Source: Bacteroidota bacterium (lineage in GTDB: Bacteria; Bacteroidota; Bacteroidia; AKYH767-A; OLB10). Taken from it: DNA of 64,000 nucleotides. Below are positions 45,815 through 53,343 of the stretch, piece by piece. The notes below the pieces were generated by a model, which did not search any database, was not told the origin of the DNA, and worked only from the letters and a program-made list of their open reading frames with translations. The stretch is taken from contig JADJPB010000005.1 of NCBI GenBank assembly GCA_016713445.1, positions 186,001-250,000 of the forward strand, given 5' to 3'. Numbering within the stretch: position 1 is the first letter of the stretch; every line of letters starts with the position of its first letter. A program made the translations under genes and the position numbers.

Positions 45815-47002
45815 ATGAATAGTAATTATGCAGCAGACAGAGATGATATGTTGCGAGGAATTTCAATTGACCAGGGATTACGAAACACATTACGTTGCAA
45901 CAACCTTATAAACTTAGGCTATTCCCTTAAATTAAACGGAAATTGCAATCCATCTATATTGGAGAAAAACACCTTTACGGCTTACAATGTGGGGGTATAT
46001 TATGCTTCCGCCAGGTCCGGCAACCAGGGTAATATAAATGAAGCACAAGACAATGTTTGGATTCCTCCTGCTGGGGTTACAACTAATTTAAAAGTTGATG
46101 GCTCATCACAATTCCCTGATGAATGGTATCATTGGGGAGCTACTCAGGGAACCGGAAATAATTTTTCTCCATGGCCCCATAAACCAAATTTAATAAGCCC
46201 GATCGGAAACAATCCCCACAATGATATTGAATGTAATCTTGCTGAGGCCACAGAATATCAAATGGATCGTTTTTTAACGTCCTTAACAGTAGACTCACAA
46301 TATACAGATACTGACCAACACTATATTATGGCGGAACGCTTGTTTCGGTTAATGCGAAACGACTCTGTTTTTATGGCGATGAATCCTCTATCCTATACAC
46401 AGCTTTCGGATTTGTATTATACATTTATCAATTCCTCGTCGGAGTATTTAAATAATGTAGAAAATTATTTGAGCCGGCAAAGTAATGATTCAGCAGAGGT
46501 TTTATTAGAAGTTGTAGTTGATACAAATCTGATTCAGGAAAGCGATAAATATATTTTTGAAACGATTTGTAAAGTCAATAATAAAAATTCTTTGTTGGTT
46601 ATAGACTCACTTTATCTTACGCAGCTTGCACATTCCTATTCCTACCGTGTGGGAAGGGCAACTTTTAGCGCCAGCGCCTTAACATTTACGGAGCGAAAGC
46701 CAACCGAAACAAGCACTTTGCGTATATTAAATTCAGAACAAGAATCATCAGGTTCTAAAACTAAAATAGAGCCCAACCCTACCGAGCAATGCATTTGGAT
46801 TACGATTCCCAATGATTCCTACAAAGAGTATTTAGTTATAAATACACAAGGAAAGGAAGTAGGTCGAATAAATGTTCATGATGAAGAAAGAAAATTACGT
46901 TATTGTTTCCCTGAAAGTTTGAATGATCCATATCTACTACTTATTGGAAAAGATCAGAATGGAGTGGTGATTGATATTAGCAAAGTAATAATTATAAAAT
47001 AG
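45815..47002 (+). CDS. Glycosidase / beta-helix protein, C-terminal fragment with T9SS domain
   Basis: 395 aa. The last beta-helix rungs (LRCNNLINLGYSLKLNGN) are followed by a helical stretch (AERLFRLMRNDSVFMAMNPL) and a T9SS type A sorting domain: KIEPNPTEQ, LVINTQGKEVG, NDPYLLLIGKDQNG and a hydrophobic-basic end. Although the G-x-Y part reads less well than usual, PNP plus position support the call. The next gene starts seven bases after the stop, so the two are probably co-transcribed. Confidence 0.75.
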   Translation: MNSNYAADRDDMLRGISIDQGLRNTLRCNNLINLGYSLKLNGNCNPSILEKNTFTAYNVGVYYASARSGNQGNINEAQDNVWIPPAGVTTNLKVDGSSQFPDEWYHWGATQGTGNNFSPWPHKPNLISPIGNNPHNDIECNLAEATEYQMDRFLTSLTVDSQYTDTDQHYIMAERLFRLMRNDSVFMAMNPLSYTQLSDLYYTFINSSSEYLNNVENYLSRQSNDSAEVLLEVVVDTNLIQESDKYIFETICKVNNKNSLLVIDSLYLTQLAHSYSYRVGRATFSASALTFTERKPTETSTLRILNSEQESSGSKTKIEPNPTEQCIWITIPNDSYKEYLVINTQGKEVGRINVHDEERKLRYCFPESLNDPYLLLIGKDQNGVVIDISKVIIIK

Positions 47003-47008
47003 GGCTGC

Positions 47009-47740
47009 ATGAAAAAATATTATTTCATACTCCTAATTTCATTTTTTAATTATGAGTTTTGCCCTGCACAATCCCGCAACACCATATGGTGCTTTGGTGA
47101 TTCTGCAGGAATTGATTTTACCATTCCTTCTAGTCCACAACCTTATTCTTCAGCCATGCGAAGTCGAGGCACAGCAGTGTCAATTTGCGATACCCTAGGG
47201 CAATTGTTATTTTATGCTCATACTGGTGACACAAGTAATAATGGTACGAATACTAGAGGTAATATATTGAATAAAGATCATCAAATAATGGAAAATGGAG
47301 ATTCTATTGTTGGGATTTCCTGGTATCAAGAAATGGTGATTATTCCTATGCCCGGAGATTCCCATAAGTACTATCTCTTTGCACAAGATGTAACATTGAC
47401 CTATGGAATTTATTTTTCAATTATTGATATGAGTTTGAATAATGGATTAGGTAAAGTAATCCTTAAAAACCAACAAATTTTAAATATTCGAATGGCAGAT
47501 TGTATCACTGCCAATAAGCATGGCAATGGTCGAGATTGGTGGTTGTACTCTATACTAGGGAATGGCAACCTTGTTAGCACCCCATTATATACTTATCTAA
47601 TAACACCTGCGGGAATTTTATTAGATACACTTCAGGATCCCGGTTTTATTTCACTAGGAGGATTCGTTGAATTCCGCTGGAACAAGCAAGGAAATAAAAT
47701 GGCGTATGTAAATTACAGTGGGCTCATCCAGGTTTTTTGA
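47009..47740 (+). CDS. Secreted beta-propeller protein, N-terminal fragment
   Basis: 243 aa with a signal peptide (MKKYYFILLISFFNYEFCPAQ). Blade-like repeats start at IWCFGDSAGIDFT and continue through STAVSICDTLGQLLFYA and MEMVIIPMPGDSHKYYLF, as in the family that reports histograms of 'file' metadata in Bacteroidota and ends in a gliding/T9SS domain. The frame breaks near 47735 (GLIQVF), then resumes as DYDRCSGLLSNPITL at 47718-47924. The whole gene is 47009-48519 with three single-base breaks. Confidence 0.7.
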   Translation: MKKYYFILLISFFNYEFCPAQSRNTIWCFGDSAGIDFTIPSSPQPYSSAMRSRGTAVSICDTLGQLLFYAHTGDTSNNGTNTRGNILNKDHQIMENGDSIVGISWYQEMVIIPMPGDSHKYYLFAQDVTLTYGIYFSIIDMSLNNGLGKVILKNQQILNIRMADCITANKHGNGRDWWLYSILGNGNLVSTPLYTYLITPAGILLDTLQDPGFISLGGFVEFRWNKQGNKMAYVNYSGLIQVF

Positions 47741-47818
47741 TTACGATCGCTGCTCTGGGCTACTTTCTAATCCTATTACACTTGATACCATGCGACCCAG
47801 TTCGCCATTGCCCGGGTA

Positions 47819-48349
47819 TTGGGCTTGCGAGTTTTCTGCAAATGGGAGATATTTATATATAACAAGCGCCCCGATACTTCGAATTTATTTGTTGTTGATT
47901 TATTGGATACAAATTATACAATAACAAATATTTGGAGTCTTAACACCCCTCAATATTATATTGGAGATCTTAGAAGAGGACCGGATGATAAAATTTATGT
48001 AACCGGTACTTACTTTGATGGTTTTACTTTTCCTTATCCTTATCCTGACTCTGTTTATAATCAATATAACATGAATCTTGGTGTTATTCATTTTCCTGAT
48101 AGCGGTGCAGCTGCTTGTAATTTTACTCCCTATAGCTTTTACCTTGGCGGCAAACGTACCTATTGGGGATTGCCAAACAATCCCAATTACGATATGGGCG
48201 CGGTGCTAGGTAGTCCTTGCGATACGTTAACAGTTGGTATTGGAGATATACCCACCGAAAATAAAGTTGCGTTTCAGGCATGGTTTAATCCTGCATGGAA
48301 TCTTATTCATGTAAACGCATCGCAATTAAAAAAGGCAAAGAAGGTGTAA
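47819..48349 (+). CDS. Secreted beta-propeller protein, central fragment
   Basis: Out-of-frame at its beginning; true sequence starts about 47860 (APDTSNLFVVDLLD). Propeller blades follow: IWSLNTPQYYIGDLRRGPDDKIYVTG, LGVIHFPDSGAAACNFTPYSF, LGGKRTYWGLPNNPNY, the last of which is a common end-of-propeller string. The T9SS domain begins (FNPAWNLIHVNASQLKK) where this frame breaks, near 48330. Confidence 0.65.
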   Translation: MGLRVFCKWEIFIYNKRPDTSNLFVVDLLDTNYTITNIWSLNTPQYYIGDLRRGPDDKIYVTGTYFDGFTFPYPYPDSVYNQYNMNLGVIHFPDSGAAACNFTPYSFYLGGKRTYWGLPNNPNYDMGAVLGSPCDTLTVGIGDIPTENKVAFQAWFNPAWNLIHVNASQLKKAKKV

Positions 48350-48519
48350 TTCGTTTGCTGGATTTAAATGGAAGAACACTGTTTGAAAAAAAGGTTGATG
48401 CGATTCAAGGAGGTTATTACACCAGCGAAATTTACATGCATGCATTTTCATCTGGAATTTATTTTGTGCAATTAATTACCGATAAGGAACAGGTGGCGGG
48501 GAAGGTGATGAAAAAATGA
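48295..48519 (+). CDS. Secreted beta-propeller protein, T9SS domain fragment
   Basis: 74 aa. From KEGVIRLLDLNGRTLFEKKV on it matches the last two thirds of a T9SS type A sorting domain, ending SSGIYFVQLITDKEQVAGKVMKK. The first ten residues are an out-of-frame reading of the preceding fragment, and the apparent Met is not a start. It belongs to the gene 47009-48519. Confidence 0.7.
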   Translation: MESYSCKRIAIKKGKEGVIRLLDLNGRTLFEKKVDAIQGGYYTSEIYMHAFSSGIYFVQLITDKEQVAGKVMKK

Positions 48520-48613
48520 ATTAACCCATTCGTTCTAGATGTATTAATATTCTAAACAATAATTGAATTTGAAAAAGCAATTCAGAAATTAAATATTATA
48601 GTTTTAATTGTTT

Positions 48614-50431
48614 CTATAGAGCAAGCAAAAACAATAATGCAGTATTAATAAGTATAGCCGTCTTGCTCCATGTCGCAATTGAATTCCTTGTTTTAACCTC
48701 CACAAAATAGCTTCCGTTATAAAATCCGCCCGGTATTGCACATACACTACTTCCATCTTTCAGAAGCACGCACTTCGTTTCGTGTAATACAGCATAAGGT
48801 GCAATCGGTTGATGCAATTTTAGTGTGATCGTATCACATGCGCTAGTGTCGGAACTTATATTCGACAAATATAATGTGGGTACCATTTGCTGTGCATTGA
48901 GATATAATCCCTCCACAAATAACTTCATTGGGAAATTAAATGTATTTACTAAAAAATTAGTGGGCGAAAGAACACTATCACATGCGGTGATAATATTTAT
49001 TTTCCCATTAGTAGCCAATTGTGGAACAGCGGCTTTAATTTGTGTTGCACTAATTACTCTAAATCCGGTTAAGATTCCATTAAATCTAACTTTAGAAGCA
49101 CCGATAAAATTAGTTCCTGTTATTGTTATAGAATCTCCTGCCAAACCAATGACCGGAAGAAATGAACTAATACTAAGAGTATTTCTAGATATCGTTAAAT
49201 CTATACCATTGTCGTCGCCAATATCTGCAAAATTGGAACTAACAATTCGGATTCGATATCCGGTTCCTGCTGCTTGTCCTGAAGGTATAGTTCCATTGAG
49301 CGTTCCGCTGGTAGCAGTACTGGTTAACGTTCCTAAGCTCACGGGCGAAGAAAACGAACCCGCTGCATTGCTCAATTGAATTGAAAAAACATTTCCAGCA
49401 TTTAAAGTAAGTGCTACCGATTGGTAGTTAACAGTAATAGACGAACCCGCACAAAAAGCTGTTACCCCTCCCACGATTGTAGGCTTAATACTATCAGGAG
49501 TATATTGCCACATGTCGGATTTAAAAGTAAACACTTCATCAATTCCATTAGCAGCTTGAGATACTTGCATTCCACCGATCACATAGCCATAACCGTTAGT
49601 CCCTAATCCCACACAGCCTTCACGTCCAGCTGTGAATGGCAACGTTGCTTTTTGAACCCAGGTATTTGCATTTGGATCGAATTCATAAAAATCTTTTTTA
49701 AACGCCGCTGTATCGAGATATCCAGTTTGTAAATATCCACAAGCATAATATCCTTTATTTCCAATAGCAAATGCAGCTCCTGCATTTCGAGTATTGATAT
49801 TAAGGTTTGCTTTTGCTGTCCATGCATTTGACGATGGATTGTACTCATAACATTGGGCAGGATTAGTTCCTAACGTTGAGCCGGCTACTACATATCCTTT
49901 TCCGTTGATGGTAAAGGCTCCTGCATTAAATCGTCCCGCAAAATTAACGGGTGCTGAAGTTTTCGTGACCCATGAATTTGAACTTGGTATGAATTCATAC
50001 CAATCGTTATAATAATTACTGATAGGTGCAACACCAAATCCGTAATACCCTCTGTTATCAATAGTAAGTGCTACTCCACCTAAACGCGAAGGGCCTGTAA
50101 AATTCGCTACTTGCGTCCATACACCTCCATTTGGATTATATGACCAACACGAATTATATACGGTTTGTGTTTGATCGGATCCGCCCACTAAATACAAAAT
50201 ACTATCCACTGTAAAAGAACTCGCGCTATATCGATTCAATGAAAACGAATCTTTGGCTGTCCAAATTTCTGTTGCTGGATCATACAACCAAGTATCGCGT
50301 CTGAACTTACCGAACAAAGTTCCTACATTCAAATAATTGTAATCGCCATAAACTCCAGGGCCAATCCATAATTTATCATTTACTACACTGGCGCACATTC
50401 GGGATCGGGCAGTAGCTTTTGGTGAAATCAA
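48614..50431 (-). CDS. Secreted Kelch-repeat protein, C-terminal fragment
   Basis: 605 aa. The first 290 residues are Kelch propeller blades (DTWLYDPATEIWTAKDSF, SYNPNGGVWTQVANF, YEYNPSSNAWTAKANL, YGYVIGGMQV). An Ig-like module (ITVNYQSVALTLNAGNVFSIQLS), an IPT/TIG-like module (FLPVIGLAGDSITITGTNFIGA) and a last domain of about 110 residues follow (MKLFVEGLYLNAQQM, CDTITLKLHQPIAPYAV, YFVEVKTRNSIATWSKT). That end matches the last domain of the M36 peptidase at 3929. The apparent Met at 50431 is internal; the frame continues upstream after one extra base in an A5 run at 50534-50538. Confidence 0.8.
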   Translation of the reverse strand: MISPKATARSRMCASVVNDKLWIGPGVYGDYNYLNVGTLFGKFRRDTWLYDPATEIWTAKDSFSLNRYSASSFTVDSILYLVGGSDQTQTVYNSCWSYNPNGGVWTQVANFTGPSRLGGVALTIDNRGYYGFGVAPISNYYNDWYEFIPSSNSWVTKTSAPVNFAGRFNAGAFTINGKGYVVAGSTLGTNPAQCYEYNPSSNAWTAKANLNINTRNAGAAFAIGNKGYYACGYLQTGYLDTAAFKKDFYEFDPNANTWVQKATLPFTAGREGCVGLGTNGYGYVIGGMQVSQAANGIDEVFTFKSDMWQYTPDSIKPTIVGGVTAFCAGSSITVNYQSVALTLNAGNVFSIQLSNAAGSFSSPVSLGTLTSTATSGTLNGTIPSGQAAGTGYRIRIVSSNFADIGDDNGIDLTISRNTLSISSFLPVIGLAGDSITITGTNFIGASKVRFNGILTGFRVISATQIKAAVPQLATNGKINIITACDSVLSPTNFLVNTFNFPMKLFVEGLYLNAQQMVPTLYLSNISSDTSACDTITLKLHQPIAPYAVLHETKCVLLKDGSSVCAIPGGFYNGSYFVEVKTRNSIATWSKTAILINTALLFLLAL

Positions 50432-50522
50432 CTGCGTCCAAGTATTCGTGAGTGAATTATATTTAATAAAAGAATTATCAATTGCATTTCCATTTTGAAC
50501 TCCTGTGAGAATATAGCCTTCA

Positions 50523-51146
50523 TTATTGAGTGTAAAAAGAAGCGGATAAACTTAACGTGAAAGGCGCCGATGTTTTTTGCGTCCAAACATCGGTTACATT
50601 ATTGTACTCATAGCAATCGCTGTAATAAAAGCTCGGACCGTTATCATTTCCTCCTACCACATACCCTTTCCCGTTTAAGGTAAACCCATTGGCGAAGATG
50701 CGAGCAGGAGCGGAAACAGGAAGCGATGCTTTAATGGTCCAAACATTCGCAGTAGTATCATACTCGAGTAAATCTTTGGATGGTGCATTCAAAGCACTTT
50801 TATATCCACACGTTACATATCCTTTTGCGCCGATGCTAAAACCAGCAGCTCCATAGCGTGCTTGTGTACTGGTCAATGATGCTTTTTGCAACCAGGTATT
50901 TGTTGTTGGATCATATCTCCAGAAATCAAATCGAATCAATGGTGTATTATCCGATCTTCCAGCTCCTACAAAAGCTACATTTCCAATTACAAAGGAGAAC
51001 GGACTGTATCTACCTGAAGAACCCATATCAGCCTTTTGTGTCCAAACATTTGTAATCGGATTATACTCCCAAAGATCTTTAAGATAAACGTTAGTACTGT
51101 TATTTGTTTGAACATAACCCATCCCTACATAACCTTTTCCATTCAC
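50523..51146 (-). CDS. Secreted Kelch-repeat protein, middle fragment
   Basis: 207 aa of further Kelch blades (LWEYNPITNVWTQKADMG, FWRYDPTTNTWLQKASL, LLEYDTTANVWTIKASLP, YEYNNVTDVWTQKTSA), each with the double Gly and the Y...W spacing of the family. It is in the same frame as 51201-51440; only one TAG separates the two, and the bases between read DRVADCGVSGRTGPVSFSVN. It stops at SLSASFYTQ where one base too many breaks the frame. Confidence 0.75.
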   Translation of the reverse strand: MNGKGYVGMGYVQTNNSTNVYLKDLWEYNPITNVWTQKADMGSSGRYSPFSFVIGNVAFVGAGRSDNTPLIRFDFWRYDPTTNTWLQKASLTSTQARYGAAGFSIGAKGYVTCGYKSALNAPSKDLLEYDTTANVWTIKASLPVSAPARIFANGFTLNGKGYVVGGNDNGPSFYYSDCYEYNNVTDVWTQKTSAPFTLSLSASFYTQ

Positions 51147-51200
51147 CGAAAAAGAAACCGGACCTGTTCTTCCACTTACCCCACAATCCGCTACTCGATC

Positions 51201-51440
51201 CTATGCATTCCTTGCAGGGGTAAATCGATGCGCATCATTTAAAGAATTGGTAAAATTTTGACGACCAACACCATTACCTCCAACGACATACCCTTGACCA
51301 TTAATGTCAAAGCCGGTGGCAAGTGTGCGTTCTACATAATCTGAATGACCAATAGAAGGTTTTTGAGTCCATATTCCCTGAGCACTAACTCCTGATTTCA
51401 TCAATAAAAAGATACCGATGACGAATAGTATTTTTCTCAT
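51201..51440 (-). CDS. Secreted Kelch-repeat protein, N-terminal fragment
   Basis: 79 aa with the signal peptide (MRKILFVIGIFLLMKSGVSAQ) and the first blade (IWTQKPSIGHSDYVERTLATGFDINGQGYVVGG). It ends at TAG (51201-51203), in the context NA-stop-DRVADCG where the blade pattern calls for Trp; TGG to TAG is a single change, next to a GATC. The whole gene is 48614-51440, about 940 codons. Kelch proteins of this type are surface or secreted with unknown ligands. Confidence 0.75.
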   Translation of the reverse strand: MRKILFVIGIFLLMKSGVSAQGIWTQKPSIGHSDYVERTLATGFDINGQGYVVGGNGVGRQNFTNSLNDAHRFTPARNA

Positions 51441-51636
51441 GCTAATAGAATTCAGATTGCAATTTAATATTTATAATTCAATCAACAAAGGCCTTTTTGG
51501 CTACCCGGCTAATTCTCCAGATTCAATCACTTATTCCGGAATAAATTTTCATATCTGATCCAGGTAATATAAGTATGAGGCCTCAATCACCTTAAAGTAT
51601 TGAATGGGATGAATAAAGAATATAAAAAAACATCAT

Positions 51637-51671
51637 AAAAAAAGCCGATCCTTTTCAGAATCGGCTTTCTT
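51637..51671 (-). terminator. Terminator of the atp operon
   Basis: The stem AAAGCCGAT / ATCGGCTTT is followed on the minus strand by seven T, just beyond the atpG stop. Confidence 0.9.
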
Positions 51672-51688
51672 ATAATAATATTATTTTC

Positions 51689-52566
51689 TTATCCGTTCAA
51701 TGCTTCCGCTCCGGCAACGATCTCAAGGATTTCATTGGTAATAGCTGCTTGACGTGCTTTGTTATACGATAGTCGAAGTTCCTTTAACATCTCTCCGGCA
51801 TTATCGGTAGCTTTGTTCATGGCTGTCATTCGTGCACCATGTTCAGAAGCATGTGAATCCAGAAGCGCTTTGAACAACTGTGTCTTCACCGATTTCGGAA
51901 TTAACTCCAATACAATCTCCCCTTGTGAAGGCTCGTAGATGTAATCGTTCTTCTTTGTATTCTCTGTTGCTGCCGGCGGAATCAAGGGCAACAACTGTTC
52001 GTTGATTACATATTGAACTGCTGCATTCTTAAACTGGTTGTACACTACAATAACACGATCATATTTTGCAGCTGCGAAATCACTCATAATGCTTTCTGCA
52101 ATTTTCGAGGCATTGTTAAATGTAAGGTCGGCATAAATATCATTATGATTTCCTAAGTACACATTCGGGTTCTTAGAATAAAAATCCGAAGCTTTTTTCC
52201 CGATACATAAAATATTTACGTTACCCGCCTTCATCTGTGCATTGTACTCATTCGCTAAAAGTGAATTAATAGCACGCATGATGTTTGTATTAAAAGCACC
52301 TGCTAATCCACGGTTGGAAGTAACTGCAACGATCAACACTCTCTCTACCGGACGAACTTTCGCAAAGTTTCCACCTTCTCCTTCTTCCATAGAGCCAGAA
52401 AGATTGGCAAGAATAGAACCTAATTTATTTGCATAAGGACGTGTGCTTGAATGGCATTCTGTGCACGACGTAATTTCGCTGCACTCACCATCTTCATCGC
52501 TTTGGTGATTTGCTGAGTACTGTTTACAGAAACGATTCGGTTTCGAACCTCTTTTAAATTTGCCAT
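51689..52566 (-). CDS. atpG: F1Fo ATP synthase gamma subunit
   Basis: The rotor shaft of F1. The ATG at 52564-52566 gives MANLKEVRNRIVSVNSTQQITKAMKMVSAAKLRRAQ, the unmistakable N-terminal helix of gamma. The C-terminal helix is equally clear (MTAMNKATDNAGEMLKELRLSYNKARQAAITNEILEIVAGAEAL). The frame breaks at about 52443: the sequence reads QAHVLMQIN then stop, but one added base gives QATRPYANKLGSILANLSGS, joining to the long open part at 52390. About 292 residues, normal length. Because gamma is essential, this break is very probably a sequence error. Last gene of the operon; atpD and atpC are not here, as in many Bacteroidota. Confidence 0.9.
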
Positions 52567-52572
52567 CTCTTT

Positions 52573-52720
52573 TAATTAAGAATTCAAATTATGAATTATG
52601 AATTACATTTAATTTTACTTTCTATTAATCCTCGTCTTGGTTAAAATTATTTAACCTCGTTCAGCGCGAAGAGGGGGGAGGTAATTCTGCATTCTGAATT
52701 CTGAATTCTGAATTACCTTG
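52573..52720. repeat. Palindromic repeat cluster, atpG side
   Basis: Contains tattatgaattatgaatt-type strings near 52578-52610 and gcattctgaattctgaattctgaattac at about 52690-52716, with a G-rich tract (gaggggggagg) between them. It carries the stop codon of the four-helix-bundle gene at its inner edge. Confidence 0.75.
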
Positions 52721-53062
52721 AGTTATTTCTCTTCGTTGACTTAATAATACTAACCAACAGTCGAATTAACTCGTCCAAGTCTAACTTCAACGTTGGATCA
52801 ATTTTCAATATTTTTAAATCTATAAGCGTCAACCAATAATTAGTTTCTTCAGCTTCTTTCAATGCTATACCCAATTTATTTATGAAATCTGCTGTGCTTA
52901 CAGCACGTTGTGATTCATTAATATTGGCACCAATGCTGGTTCCGCTTCTTACTAATTGACTTGCTAATTGAAAATGCTTCTGTTCTATGATTAATTGATG
53001 TAAGTCAAAATTTTAGAAGCAAAATCAAATGATTTGTTAAGAACGATATTATCCCTTTTCAT
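52713..53062 (-). CDS. Four-helix-bundle protein (23S rRNA intervening-sequence / S23 family)
   Basis: About 116 aa after correcting one base near 53011 (T4, minus strand A4; MKRDNIVLNKSFDFASKNFDLHQLIIEQKHF). Family hallmarks: the opening NKSFDFA, LASQLVRSGTSIGANINESQRAVSTADFINKLGIALKEAEETNYWL, and the ending LLVSIIKST. This family (PF05635/TIGR02436) was first found in 23S rRNA intervening sequences; its function is not established and the Avd protein of diversity-generating retroelements shares the fold. Here it lies within the atp operon between atpA and atpG, same strand, with palindromic repeats on both sides and no reverse transcriptase nearby. It is not in the usual atp gene set, so it is probably an insertion. 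Confidence 0.8.
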
Positions 53063-53099
53063 TTTTGAATAGTTTGAAGCAAGGGTTTTGCGAACTATC

Positions 53100-53340
53100 C
53101 GGGGAATTCAGAATTATGAATTCAGAATTCAGAATTCAGAATTATTATTTCTTGGAATATTTTAATTTATTCCTTTTTAGATTATACTTTTAATTACTCT
53201 GAAATTCCTAATTCTCCAGCCCGCGAAGCGGAAGTGGGGGGAATTCTGAATTCTTAATTATACCTCACACAGCGAATACGGGGGCGGGGGGCAATTCTGA
53301 ATTCTTATCCCGATAGCTATCGGGACTGAATTCTGAATTA
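53100..53340. repeat. Palindromic repeat cluster, atpA side
   Basis: Repeated AATTC(A/T)GAATT strings at about 53103-53145, 53252-53260 and 53292-53340, two GC-rich tracts (ccagcccgcgaagcgg... near 53216; gggggcggggggc near 53280), and the perfect palindrome TCCCGATAGCTATCGGGA at 53308-53325, identical to 34318-34335. It ends just before the atpA stop codon. Confidence 0.85.
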
Positions 53341-53343
53341 TCC

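Noticed and set aside
52713..53062. Diversity-generating retroelement, because Avd shares the four-helix fold
   Set aside because: No reverse transcriptase and no template/variable repeat pair was seen in the window.
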